DNA of 64,000 nt from contig CAWBKX010000002.1 of assembly GCA_963789565.1 (NCBI GenBank), positions 1 through 64,000 of the forward strand, in the 5' to 3' direction. The position numbers and the translations under genes were made by a program. Below are positions 43,239-51,159 of this stretch, one piece after another. Positions within the stretch are counted from its first letter, which is position 1; each line of letters begins with the position of its first letter. The notes beneath the pieces were generated by a model. That model saw only the letters and a program-made list of their open reading frames with translations. It was not told the DNA's origin and ran no database searches. Source of the stretch: CALAGB01 sp963789565 (lineage in GTDB: Bacteria > Chloroflexota > Chloroflexia > Thermomicrobiales > Thermomicrobiaceae).

Positions 43239-44006
43239 ATGCTCACCAAACGCATCATTCCGTGTCTTGACGTCACCAACGGACGCGTCGTCAAAGGTAT
43301 CCAGTTTCAGGGGCTGCGAGACGCTGGGGACCCCGTAGAGTTGGCCGCGCGCTATGACGCCGAAGGCGCCGATGAACTCGTCTTTCTCGACATCAGTGCC
43401 AGTAACGAGGGCCGCGCCACCATGGTCGATGTCGTTCGGGAGACGGCGCGACAGGTCTTCATCCCACTCACGGTGGGTGGCGGCGTGCGAACCTCCGACG
43501 ACGTGTACACATTGCTCCGGGCCGGGGCCGACAAGGTCAGCTTGAACAGTGCCGCCGTTGCGCGGCCCGATCTGATTCGGGAATCGGCCTCCAGATTCGG
43601 AAATCAGTGCGTGGTCCTGGCCATAGACGCACGCTGGAGTGGGGACAGCCGCTGGGAAGTTTTCACCCATGGCGGTCGCCGAGCCACGGGGCTCGATGCG
43701 ATCGAGTGGGCTCAACGTGGAGTCGCGCTTGGCGCCGGTGAAATCCTGCTGACCAGCATGGATGCCGATGGAACCCAACGTGGATACGACCTGGAGCTGA
43801 CTTCGCGGATGGTAGATGCTGTGGGCGTTCCCGTGATCGCCTCCGGTGGAGTCGGGACATTGGATCATCTCGTTGAAGGCGTCACGATTGGCCGAGCGCA
43901 AGCCGTGCTGGCGGCCTCAATCTTTCACTATGGGACCTATTCAATCGCTGATGCCAAGCGGTATTTGTCGAGCAAAGGTGTTCCAATTCGGCACAGTGCA
44001 GCGTGA
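43239..44006 (+). CDS. hisF: Imidazole glycerol phosphate synthase, cyclase subunit HisF
   Basis: 255 residues, ATG 43239 (SD AGGAG). 'RIIPCLDVTNGRVVKGIQF' has the catalytic Asp near residue 11; 'LLTSMDADGTQRGYDLEL' carries the second (Asp130 region), and 'VIASGGVGTLDHL' the phosphate site. With HisH it makes imidazole glycerol phosphate and AICAR from PRFAR. It is the last his gene; hisI and hisE are not adjacent. Confidence 0.95.
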   Translation: MLTKRIIPCLDVTNGRVVKGIQFQGLRDAGDPVELAARYDAEGADELVFLDISASNEGRATMVDVVRETARQVFIPLTVGGGVRTSDDVYTLLRAGADKVSLNSAAVARPDLIRESASRFGNQCVVLAIDARWSGDSRWEVFTHGGRRATGLDAIEWAQRGVALGAGEILLTSMDADGTQRGYDLELTSRMVDAVGVPVIASGGVGTLDHLVEGVTIGRAQAVLAASIFHYGTYSIADAKRYLSSKGVPIRHSAA

Positions 44007-44412
44007 TTGCACGACATAAGAGCCGGGCGTTCGTTCGCACTGAATGAATTGCGGTACGGTTGACATTGGCGAGTTGCGTGTGCTAGCCTGCGTGTGACCA
44101 GTCAGATGTCGGGGGACATTGCCAAGGCACAGTATGAAGCAGGCTGACTGGTAGAAGCCGAAAATCACTGTTCGATTCGGACTGTACGCCCGGAGTCAGG
44201 CGCCATCGAGGGGTGGCTGCTTACGCTGACTGCGTTACTCGGGGCCGCAACAGCGAACCGATGACCAGACCGCCCCATGTATCTCCGTCGAGTGGGGACT
44301 TTGGCGGACGAGCCGGGGCGAGGATACCGATCCCACCTACGCGATCATCTCGGGGACGCGTGTTATGGTGGGCGATCCGTGTCTGGTCAGTGGTCTCAGG
44401 AGGGAAGGTCGA
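44007..44412 (+). other. Long intergenic/leader region before the NlpC/P60 gene
   Basis: 406 bases without a convincing gene. A possible promoter is TTGACA (44060-44065), 18 bases, TAGCCT (44084-44089), which would leave a leader of over 300 bases. The leader has several GC-rich inverted segments (for example around GTCGGGGGAC near 44108). Long structured leaders before NlpC/P60 genes are often c-di-AMP (ydaO-type) riboswitches, but the conserved 3' core of that class was not found here. Confidence 0.35.
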
Positions 44413-45717
44413 TTGGGCGTTCGAAGAGAACGGCGGCAACTGCTATTCGGGTTGCTGCTCGCTTCGGCGGTGTCAGCCTCGTTGGTTGCGCCGGTCACGG
44501 CGGACACGAACCTCATCGTAGGCGGTGAGGCGGTTGTAGCTCACACGAACGGCGACGGCGTCAATATGCGGGACGCCGGAGAATCCTCAGGAAATGTCAT
44601 CACATCCTATGCCGACGGCGCGACGCTCACGGTGGTTTCCGGACCACAAAGCGCCTCGGATGGGTCCCAGTGGTACAACGTCTCGGCTGGATCACAAACT
44701 GGCTGGATCGTCAGCGACTATCTGTCGCGACCGGCGTCCCAGTCGGGTCAGACCGTGACAATTGTTGGAACCAATAATGATGGTCTTCGTCTTCGTGACG
44801 CGGCCAGTTATGACTCGAACACGCTGACGGTCATCCCAGAAGGTGCGACCGCGAGCGTTGTTGGTGACGATCAGACCGGCTCTGATGGGACGGTTTGGGT
44901 CAACCTCTCGTATCAGGGATTGACCGGCTATTCATCGCGCGATTTCGTCCGCATCGACAGTGGCGGCACCGCCAACGCGCAGGCGGCATCGACTCCGGCC
45001 GCAGTGCAGACTCCGTCCGACGGCCTCGCTGTCGGCGACTACGCGGAAATCGTAAACACCAACGGTGACGGCCTGAACATGCGCTACGACGTCGGCTATA
45101 ACGCCGGGGTCGAGGCGGTTGCTCCGGAAGGCGCCGTCGTTGGTATCACCGATGGTCCCAAGCAGGACGGCTCAGGCAACACGTGGTGGGGTGTCGAGTA
45201 CAAAGGCATGAAAGGCTGGATGATCGACTCCTATCTGAGTAAGACTGACAAGCAGCCGCAGCAGGCCACGGCCAGCACGGCCTCGACGACAGACACGAGC
45301 ACTACAACGACAACGACCGTTGCCGCACCGGCCAGCAGTTCAATTGGGCAGCAGATCGCCAGCGAAGCGATGAACTATATCGGCTACCCATATGTTTGGG
45401 CGGGCACGACGCCTTCTGGCTTCGATTGCTCGGGCTTTGTCTACTACGTCGTCAATCAGGTGCTTGGTGGCGGCTTCCCACGTGACATGGGCTCTCAGGT
45501 TGCGAGCGGAACCTATGTGGATGCCAACGACCTGCAGCCTGGCGACCTGGTGTTCCAGCAGAATACCTATCAGTGGGGGCTCTCACACGCGGGTATCTAC
45601 ATCGGAAACGGCCAGTTCATCAGCGCGGCGAACGAGAGCGTTGGCGTGACGATCAGCAATCTGTGGGATTCCTACTGGGGCCCACGCTACTACACGGCGC
45701 GGCGCATCACTCCTTAG
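44413..45717 (+). CDS. Secreted NlpC/P60 peptidoglycan endopeptidase with three SH3b domains
   Basis: 434 residues from TTG 44413, chosen because AGGAGGGAAGG lies just upstream and the product then starts with a proper signal peptide (RRERRQLLFGLLLASAVSA). Three SH3b domains follow (near 45-110, 115-180 and 215-285), each with a 'GDGxNMRD' or 'NDGLRLRD' motif. A Ser/Thr linker leads to the NlpC/P60 domain: catalytic Cys in 'GFDCSGFVYYV', His in 'LSHAGIYIG'. It cleaves peptide stems in the wall and probably acts in growth or division. It is monocistronic, ending at a strong terminator. Confidence 0.92.
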   Translation: MGVRRERRQLLFGLLLASAVSASLVAPVTADTNLIVGGEAVVAHTNGDGVNMRDAGESSGNVITSYADGATLTVVSGPQSASDGSQWYNVSAGSQTGWIVSDYLSRPASQSGQTVTIVGTNNDGLRLRDAASYDSNTLTVIPEGATASVVGDDQTGSDGTVWVNLSYQGLTGYSSRDFVRIDSGGTANAQAASTPAAVQTPSDGLAVGDYAEIVNTNGDGLNMRYDVGYNAGVEAVAPEGAVVGITDGPKQDGSGNTWWGVEYKGMKGWMIDSYLSKTDKQPQQATASTASTTDTSTTTTTTVAAPASSSIGQQIASEAMNYIGYPYVWAGTTPSGFDCSGFVYYVVNQVLGGGFPRDMGSQVASGTYVDANDLQPGDLVFQQNTYQWGLSHAGIYIGNGQFISAANESVGVTISNLWDSYWGPRYYTARRITP

Positions 45718-45743
45718 ATGCACCGAAGTGATCGAGTAAGTGA

Positions 45744-45773
45744 ATGACGCCCGGGCAACTGCCCGGGCGTCAT
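45744..45773. terminator. Bidirectional terminator between NlpC/P60 and SolA-like genes
   Basis: ATGACGCCCGGG (45744-45755), loop CAACTG, CCCGGGCGTCAT (45762-45773), then CTTTGT. It lies between convergent genes ending at 45717 and 45801. Confidence 0.85.
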
Positions 45774-45800
45774 CTTTGTCAGGACTCTGACGCTGCCCTG

Positions 45801-46943
45801 CTATCCGACGGTCGCGAATCGCCCCGCCGATAAATATGAAAGATCGAAGCGGGAAGCGCCGTCGAGCGCCAGATCCGCCAGGGCCTCGCCGACCGCGCTC
45901 GCGAATTTGAACCCGTGCCCAGAGAACCCGCAACCGATCACGACGTTTGTCGCCGTGGGGTGGCGATCGATTACAAAATGCGTGTCAGGCGTGTTGCTGT
46001 ACATGCACGTGAGCGTGCGGATGACGGGACCAGATGAGCCCGGCATGTAGGTATCGAGAACGTTCCGCAGCATGTCGATCTCGTCCTGAGTGACCTGGCG
46101 ATCGATAGTATCAGGAGTGCAGACTCGTCCAACGTCATGTCGCCCGATCTTGACTCCCTGCCCCGGCAATGCTGGAAAACCGTAGAAATGTCCTTCCGGC
46201 ACCTCAAGCAGGAAGACCGGGCACTGGTCGGGAGCGAACCGTTCTGGACTCGTCGAGTCAAAATGGACATTCGCGATGCGCCACACTTCAATGGGCACAT
46301 CCCATCCGGTAATCACCTCACGACTCCAGGGACCTGCGACGATCACGAGACGATCGGCTGAGAATTCGCCATCTGTGGTGTGCACGCTTACGCCAGTTTC
46401 GGTGCTTTCCCAGCTTTGTACCCGCGTGTCGAATAGCAGCCGGGCGTCGTGTTTCGCGGCGAGATCGAGATGTGCTTTAACGCAGCGTTCGGGTCGTAGA
46501 AATCCGGCCGCCGGGTCGAAGAGTGCTACCAGCGTCTCCGGAAGCTGAAAGCCCGGGAAGCGACGCCCTACTTCGGCAGCGTCCATTTCTTCGACCGTCA
46601 ACCCGTACTGCTGCGCGCTCAGCGTCGACCCGGAGACGAAGCCGCTTTCAACGGTGCCAACGTTGAGTCCGCCGCAGATCGTCATCAAGTCCTGTCCGCT
46701 GGTCTCTTCGAGTTCGCGCCAGAGCGCATACGCGCGCTGCAGAAGCGGCACGTAGTCGGGCGATTCAAAATACGCCTCGCGGATAATGCGGGTTTCGCCG
46801 TGCGACGATCCATTGGCGTGATTCGGGCCGAACTGTTCGATGCCGATCACGGAATGCCCACGACGAGCGATGTGGGAAGCCGCGGCGCTCCCCATTCCAC
46901 CTAACCCGAGGACGATGACGTCCGCGTGGTCCGGACTACTCAT
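45801..46943 (-). CDS. solA: FAD-dependent N-methyl amino acid oxidase (SolA / monomeric sarcosine oxidase-like)
   Basis: 380 residues, ATG 46943. The Rossmann motif 'VIVLGLGGMGSAAASHIARRG' binds FAD. 'NGSSHGETRIIREAYFE' is typical of the MSOX family, and the cysteine in 'TLTCMYSNTPDTHFVIDRHP' matches the residue that links covalently to FAD. The end 'VIGCGFSGHGFKFA' is also conserved. It should oxidatively demethylate sarcosine, N-methyltryptophan or similar amines to give formaldehyde and hydrogen peroxide. The exact substrate is not set by sequence. Confidence 0.88.
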   Translation of the reverse strand: MSSPDHADVIVLGLGGMGSAAASHIARRGHSVIGIEQFGPNHANGSSHGETRIIREAYFESPDYVPLLQRAYALWRELEETSGQDLMTICGGLNVGTVESGFVSGSTLSAQQYGLTVEEMDAAEVGRRFPGFQLPETLVALFDPAAGFLRPERCVKAHLDLAAKHDARLLFDTRVQSWESTETGVSVHTTDGEFSADRLVIVAGPWSREVITGWDVPIEVWRIANVHFDSTSPERFAPDQCPVFLLEVPEGHFYGFPALPGQGVKIGRHDVGRVCTPDTIDRQVTQDEIDMLRNVLDTYMPGSSGPVIRTLTCMYSNTPDTHFVIDRHPTATNVVIGCGFSGHGFKFASAVGEALADLALDGASRFDLSYLSAGRFATVG

Positions 46944-47005
46944 GTTTGGCTCTCCCTGTCTCCCTTGGTATCGATATTTCCATGCCGACTGCCCGTTGAA
47001 TGAAG

Positions 47006-48037
47006 TCAGACGGAATTCGAGCCGACGTGGGTATTCACGCAGGTGAGATCTTCGGTTTCAACACGGGTCGCATAGACTCCGCGGGTTTCCTCGTTGACGA
47101 GGGCAGCAATGTGCAGCATGAGCTCCTCGGCTGCCTCGTGGTCACCAAGTGTTCGCAAGGATCCGGGATCGATGACATTGCCAAATCGAATGTTCATGCG
47201 CCCGTCGGATTCGAATACCCCGGTCGGAACGAGGGGAATGCCTTGACGGTCGAGCATGGCCAGCACGCGTCCCATCCCTTTGGGAGGCTCGATCAACGTC
47301 TCAAAGCCACCGGCTTCAGGATGAAATGCCACCACCTGGCCTGCGTCATCGGAGAGTGCTCGGAACAACTCCCTGAGGGCGGCGCCGCGTCCGAAAGCCT
47401 CGTCGTCGTCGGCAGGCATCAGGATGATCCCGTACAAGTGCGCCAGCCGGCGCAACACCCAGTGCAAGTATTTCGGGTTCACCCGCCTGGGTCCGATGTA
47501 ACAGTCCTGCCACGTGGATGTCATCACCCAGCGTACTGGGAAGTCCCCTGGCAGCTCTCGGAACACGGCGTTGGTGATCACGATCGCGCCCCATCCAACC
47601 CAGGCGCCGGAAACTCGTTCGTAGTGGTTGGGTAAGATCACGAATGGTCGGGAGCGCGGCAGATTCTCCAGTCCTTGAATGAGTGGCGCAATCGGCATCG
47701 ATGCGACTAGGTGAGCCGCATCCGCGCGGAGGTTTCGTGGCTTGTTGCGAATAGACGTGCCGATCGCCGCGCTCATGATCGAGAGAGGCAGGCGATAACG
47801 TGGCAGCCCGTTTCGCAGCTTCCTGTTCACGGCCCAGCTGAAGCGCCACCGCGGTGGAGCGGAAACGGTCGCCATCGAGTCGATGTCGACTCGGAATCCA
47901 TGTAGTTCCGGGATCTGATTGAGAGTTTGCGAAGAATCGCCGGGCGGCAAATGATCGTCCTCCGACGCTGGCGCCGAAGAAATGACGTTGGTGGATATCT
48001 GACCAGGATGGGGCAGGGGAACGTTAGACGAGGTCAT
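47006..48037 (-). CDS. Lysophospholipid acyltransferase (PlsC-like) family protein
   Basis: 343 residues, ATG 48037. After a polar N-terminus of about 70 residues come the PlsC-like blocks: 'FVILPNHYERVSGAWVGW', 'VAFHPEAGGFETLIEPPKG' and 'IPLVPTGVFESDGRMNIRFG'. The catalytic H-x4-D box reads NHYERVS, with Ser where the family has Asp, so activity may be altered. A first-acyl or alternative lipid acyltransferase remains the best guess. It is upstream of solA in the same direction, 62 bases apart. Confidence 0.7.
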   Translation of the reverse strand: MTSSNVPLPHPGQISTNVISSAPASEDDHLPPGDSSQTLNQIPELHGFRVDIDSMATVSAPPRWRFSWAVNRKLRNGLPRYRLPLSIMSAAIGTSIRNKPRNLRADAAHLVASMPIAPLIQGLENLPRSRPFVILPNHYERVSGAWVGWGAIVITNAVFRELPGDFPVRWVMTSTWQDCYIGPRRVNPKYLHWVLRRLAHLYGIILMPADDDEAFGRGAALRELFRALSDDAGQVVAFHPEAGGFETLIEPPKGMGRVLAMLDRQGIPLVPTGVFESDGRMNIRFGNVIDPGSLRTLGDHEAAEELMLHIAALVNEETRGVYATRVETEDLTCVNTHVGSNSV

Positions 48038-48592
48038 TCCGTATCGCTCCTCAGTGGAGACCCAACGTTGAAACGAGAACGGTCCGAACAGGCTATGAGG
48101 TCCTCGCGAACGATCGATGTCCCCTCTTCAACAGAACGCAGTGTCGGCCGAGTGTACCCGGCGCGATGCGTGCCGGTTGCTACAGACAATTGCCGATCCG
48201 AATAGTATTCAACTGGCCAGGGAACGTCGATGAGTGAATGCCGGGTTGCGCCAGTTGCAAGACACTGCACATTCTCGCACAATCATCCGCTGAACCCTAA
48301 TACGAACGCGTCTGATCGTGAGCAGGATCCCGCATTCGGGTGGAAAATTGGTCTTCGGTCAACATGGAGACGTCAGGTCTGACGCTCGTGGCGGCAAGCG
48401 TGCGTTGCGAAAGTCCCAGGTGGGAACGCTACATGTCAATTTGACCAGTTCACACGCTACCGTACCGCGCTGCACGCGCCGGCGCCACAGCCGCCCGGCG
48501 ACTTGTGCACATTTGACTCGTTGAACATCACTTCCCTACGTGAGCGACCACGTCAAAACGCGTAGAAGGATCGATCGAACCCGGAGCAATTT
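48038..48592. other. 555-base divergent intergenic region, nothing firmly recognised
   Basis: Between the acyltransferase (minus) and the NIPA-like transporter (plus). No protein-coding frame with an SD was found. A GAAAGTCCCAGG near 48410 superficially recalls RNase P RNA but the remaining conserved blocks are absent. It should contain both promoters; no good -35/-10 pair was seen. Confidence 0.35.
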
Positions 48593-49447
48593 GTGGTACT
48601 CGGAATCATGATGATGCTGGCGGCAACGACAACCTACAACGTCAGCATCATTCTCCTGGCCCTCGCGGCGCGCTCGGAATCTCAGGGGCAGGACCGCAAA
48701 TCTTTGACGACGAACGTAGCGGAGCGCGCGACGGGCATCTGGAGCATCGCTTTGGGCGTCCTCGGCTGGGCGTTCGAGTTGGTCGCACTGACTCGTATCT
48801 CAGTGACCTTGGCTCGAGTGATCTACGCGGCCGGATTCGGCGTCATGCTGGTTCTTGCGAGATGGAGACTCGGCGAAAAGCCTGAGCGCAACGAGGCAGT
48901 CGGAATCATCGCTATTGCGCTCGGCATCGTTGCAGTCAGCACAACTATTCCGTCCGTTAGCAAGACCAACCCTGGTTTGCTCGGTTGGGTCATCCTGACA
49001 ATCGTCATCGCGCCAACGATCTTCCTCCCAGACATCGTCCAATCATTCCGCAAAGCTCCGGCTGCCTATATCAGCGGCATTGGCGCGGGCCTGGGGTATT
49101 CGGCGAGCAACCTGTACACGAAGGGGGTATCGGACGTCCTGTCGTTCTCTTCGCTCTTCCCGCTCGCGTTGCTCGCAATTGGCGCCGGGGTCACATCCCT
49201 GGTTGCATTTACGGATGAGATCCGCGCGCTCCAATCTGGTCGCGCAACGGCGATTGTGCCGCTCGTCGCTGGGTTGCAGTCGATTATCCCGATTACAGTG
49301 GCGTCCCTGTTCTTTGGCGAGAAATGGCCCGTGACGCTGCACGGCCGGTTCTTGCTCGGAGGCGGCATCGCATTCACCACAATCGGAATGGTGTTGTTGG
49401 CTTACTCATCGGCGCAATTCGTGCACGTGTCCTCGAGCGGTGAATGA
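48593..49447 (+). CDS. DMT-superfamily permease, NIPA/EamA-like
   Basis: 284 residues from GTG 48593 (CGGAGC upstream). About nine hydrophobic helices in two similar halves of the drug/metabolite transporter fold: 'LGIMMMLAATTTYNVSIILLALAA', 'IIAIALGIVAVST' and 'GLQSIIPITVASLFFGEKW'. The 'LFFGEKWP' ending resembles EamA and NIPA magnesium-transporter proteins. The substrate is unknown; magnesium is possible by family resemblance. It ends at a perfect palindromic terminator. Confidence 0.7.
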   Translation: MVLGIMMMLAATTTYNVSIILLALAARSESQGQDRKSLTTNVAERATGIWSIALGVLGWAFELVALTRISVTLARVIYAAGFGVMLVLARWRLGEKPERNEAVGIIAIALGIVAVSTTIPSVSKTNPGLLGWVILTIVIAPTIFLPDIVQSFRKAPAAYISGIGAGLGYSASNLYTKGVSDVLSFSSLFPLALLAIGAGVTSLVAFTDEIRALQSGRATAIVPLVAGLQSIIPITVASLFFGEKWPVTLHGRFLLGGGIAFTTIGMVLLAYSSAQFVHVSSSGE

Positions 49448-49472
49448 ACGAAGGACTGAATCGGAATGTGGA

Positions 49473-49498
49473 GAGGGCGCCGCGATCGCGGCGCCCTC
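49473..49498. terminator. Palindromic terminator between DMT permease and recA
   Basis: A perfect 26-base palindrome, GAGGGCGCCGCGA at 49473-49485 with its complement at 49486-49498. It separates the convergent permease and recA. No U-run follows on either side. Confidence 0.7.
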
Positions 49499-49523
49499 GA
49501 TCCTATCTGAATTGGTGGAGAAG

Positions 49524-50576
49524 CTACTTGACAGATTCTTCGATCACGCCATCCTCGGAGGCCGCGCCGTCGTAGTTGATGCGCGACTTCAATTCTGGCG
49601 ACGTGGCACGGATACGCTGCTCGATGTCGAGCATCAGATCGGTGTTGGCACGTAGGAACTCCTTGGCGTTCTCGCGGCCTTGGCCAAGCCGCTCGTCCCC
49701 CATGTAATACCATGCGCCACTCTTGCGCAGCACTCCAAGATCAGTGCCGACATCCAGAATGCTTCCTTCTGCCGAGATGCCCTCGTTGTACATGATGTCG
49801 AACTCCGCCTGTCTGAACGGTGGTGCGACCTTGTTCTTGACGACTTTGACGCGGGCACGGATGCCGATCGAATCGGTACCTTGTTTGATCGCCTCGATAC
49901 GCCGAATGTCGAGGCGAACCGACGCGTAGAACTTGAGGGCGTTGCCGCCGGTGGTCGTTTCCGGGTTGCCGAACATGACGCCGATCTTCATACGCAGCTG
50001 GTTGATGAAGACCACGGCGGTCTTGGAGCGACTGATGGCTCCGGTCAATTTGCGCAGAGCCTGGCTCATCAAGCGAGCTTGAAGGCCGACATGCGAGTCG
50101 CCCATGTCACCGTCGATTTCGGCGCGTGGCACCAATGCGGCCACCGAGTCGACCACGATGACGTCGATCGCTCCACTGCGAACCAGCGTCTCAACAATTT
50201 CGAGCGCCTGCTCGCCGGTGTCCGGCTGAGAGATGAGAAGGTCGTTGAGGTTGATCCCGCAGCGCTCGGCGTAGACTGGGTCGAATGCGTGCTCAGCGTC
50301 GATGTAGGCGGCGACGCCACCGAGTTCTTGCGCTTCGGCAATGATGTGCTGTGCCAGAGTCGTCTTGCCGCTCGATTCTGGCCCGTAGATTTCGGTGATG
50401 CGTCCACGTGGGATGCCACCGACGCCGAGCGCCATGTCGAGAGCGATCGACCCGGTCGGAATCGAGTCGATCTGCATGCGCGTCGCCGCTTCGCCCATCT
50501 TCATGATCGAGCCCTTACCGAACTGGCGCTCGATCTGGGACATCGCAAGCTCGATCGCGCGATCTCGTTCAGCCAT
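49524..50576 (-). CDS. recA: Recombinase RecA
   Basis: 350 residues, ATG 50576. Walker A 'GPESSGKTTLAQH', 'VVDSVAALVPRAEIDGDMGDSH' and the L2 region 'FINQLRMKIGVMFGNPETTTGG' are diagnostic. RecA drives strand exchange and LexA cleavage. Upstream lies a good promoter (50646-50674) with a GTTC-N7-GTTC operator-like element at the start site, so it is probably SOS-controlled. recX and lexA are not in the window. The C-terminal tail is acidic. Confidence 0.97.
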   Translation of the reverse strand: MAERDRAIELAMSQIERQFGKGSIMKMGEAATRMQIDSIPTGSIALDMALGVGGIPRGRITEIYGPESSGKTTLAQHIIAEAQELGGVAAYIDAEHAFDPVYAERCGINLNDLLISQPDTGEQALEIVETLVRSGAIDVIVVDSVAALVPRAEIDGDMGDSHVGLQARLMSQALRKLTGAISRSKTAVVFINQLRMKIGVMFGNPETTTGGNALKFYASVRLDIRRIEAIKQGTDSIGIRARVKVVKNKVAPPFRQAEFDIMYNEGISAEGSILDVGTDLGVLRKSGAWYYMGDERLGQGRENAKEFLRANTDLMLDIEQRIRATSPELKSRINYDGAASEDGVIEESVK

Positions 50577-50628
50577 TCGCCTCAGCCTCTTTCCGCGTTC
50601 ACTTAGATCCGAAAAATCTAGAAAGAAT

Positions 50629-50643
50629 GTTCTAATTCGGTTC
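50629..50643. promoter_or_regulatory. GTTC-N7-GTTC direct repeat at the recA start site, candidate LexA operator
   Basis: On the plus strand GTTC (50629-50632) and GTTC (50640-50643) are separated by seven bases; on the recA strand this reads TTAGAAC twice at an 11-base period. It lies directly after the -10, where a repressor would block initiation. GTTC-N7-GTTC is the known LexA box of Alphaproteobacteria; Gram-positive-type boxes are the palindrome GAAC-N4-GTTC, which is not present. Confidence 0.55.
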
Positions 50644-50645
50644 TA

Positions 50646-50674
50646 ATGATACCGTCCGTATGCCTTCTGGTCAA
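50646..50674 (-). promoter_or_regulatory. recA promoter
   Basis: TTGACC (50674-50669), a 17-base spacer and TATCAT (50651-50646) on the minus strand. The start point would be near 50639, inside the operator-like direct repeat, leaving a leader of about 63 bases. Confidence 0.65.
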
Positions 50675-50698
50675 TGCGAAAAATCATCAATATGGGGA

Positions 50699-51028
50699 TC
50701 AAAGCCGCTCATATCGTTGGACGTTGAGGACGAATATGATGGCGCCGCCGACCTCGACTTCGAAGTTCTCCGCGAGATAGAGAAGACCGGGCTCAAGCGC
50801 CGGGGAGTAGGGAACGGCGATCTGCGTGCGTCGTTTGCAGACCGATTTGATGACGTCGGTGACAAGCGCGACTTCGTGATCCTCGACACCGACGATGAGG
50901 CTGGTGTTTCCGGTACGCAGCAAACTGCCGGTGCTGCTTACCCGTGTGACGCGGTAATGCGCTGAGACGATCTGATGAACCAGTTCGTCAGCGTCTTCAT
51001 CCTGTACGACCGCTACTACAAGCTTCAT
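50699..51028 (-). CDS. darA: Cyclic-di-AMP receptor DarA/PstA family (PII-like)
   Basis: 109 residues, ATG 51028 with GGAGGTG upstream. The DUF970/PII-like fold is recognised from 'MKLVVAVVQDEDADELVHQIV', 'STGSLLRTGNTSLIVGVED' (ligand loop) and 'FEVEVGGAIIFVLNVQRYERL'. DarA trimers bind c-di-AMP; downstream partners are not known. The window also encodes the c-di-AMP phosphodiesterase PgpH, so this organism should use that messenger. The gene precedes recA in the same direction, but recA has its own promoter. Confidence 0.88.
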   Translation of the reverse strand: MKLVVAVVQDEDADELVHQIVSAHYRVTRVSSTGSLLRTGNTSLIVGVEDHEVALVTDVIKSVCKRRTQIAVPYSPALEPGLLYLAENFEVEVGGAIIFVLNVQRYERL

Positions 51029-51159
51029 TCCGGGTTCACCTCCCGGCCACGAGGACCGTCCGTGTGAAAGCGAAATTCGTTGCGCAGGGGAACCTTTCGA
51101 CGAGTATACGAGCTAACCGTCCATACGGGCAACTTTATGCGATGTGGCCGCAGATGAGG

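Noticed and set aside
44007..44412. ydaO-type c-di-AMP riboswitch before the NlpC/P60 gene
   Set aside because: A GGGGGAC element is present, but the conserved CCGAAxCCGxCAGCTxACC block is missing.
48400..48440. RNase P RNA-like GAAAGTCC motif
   Set aside because: An isolated octamer with none of the other conserved blocks of the RNA.
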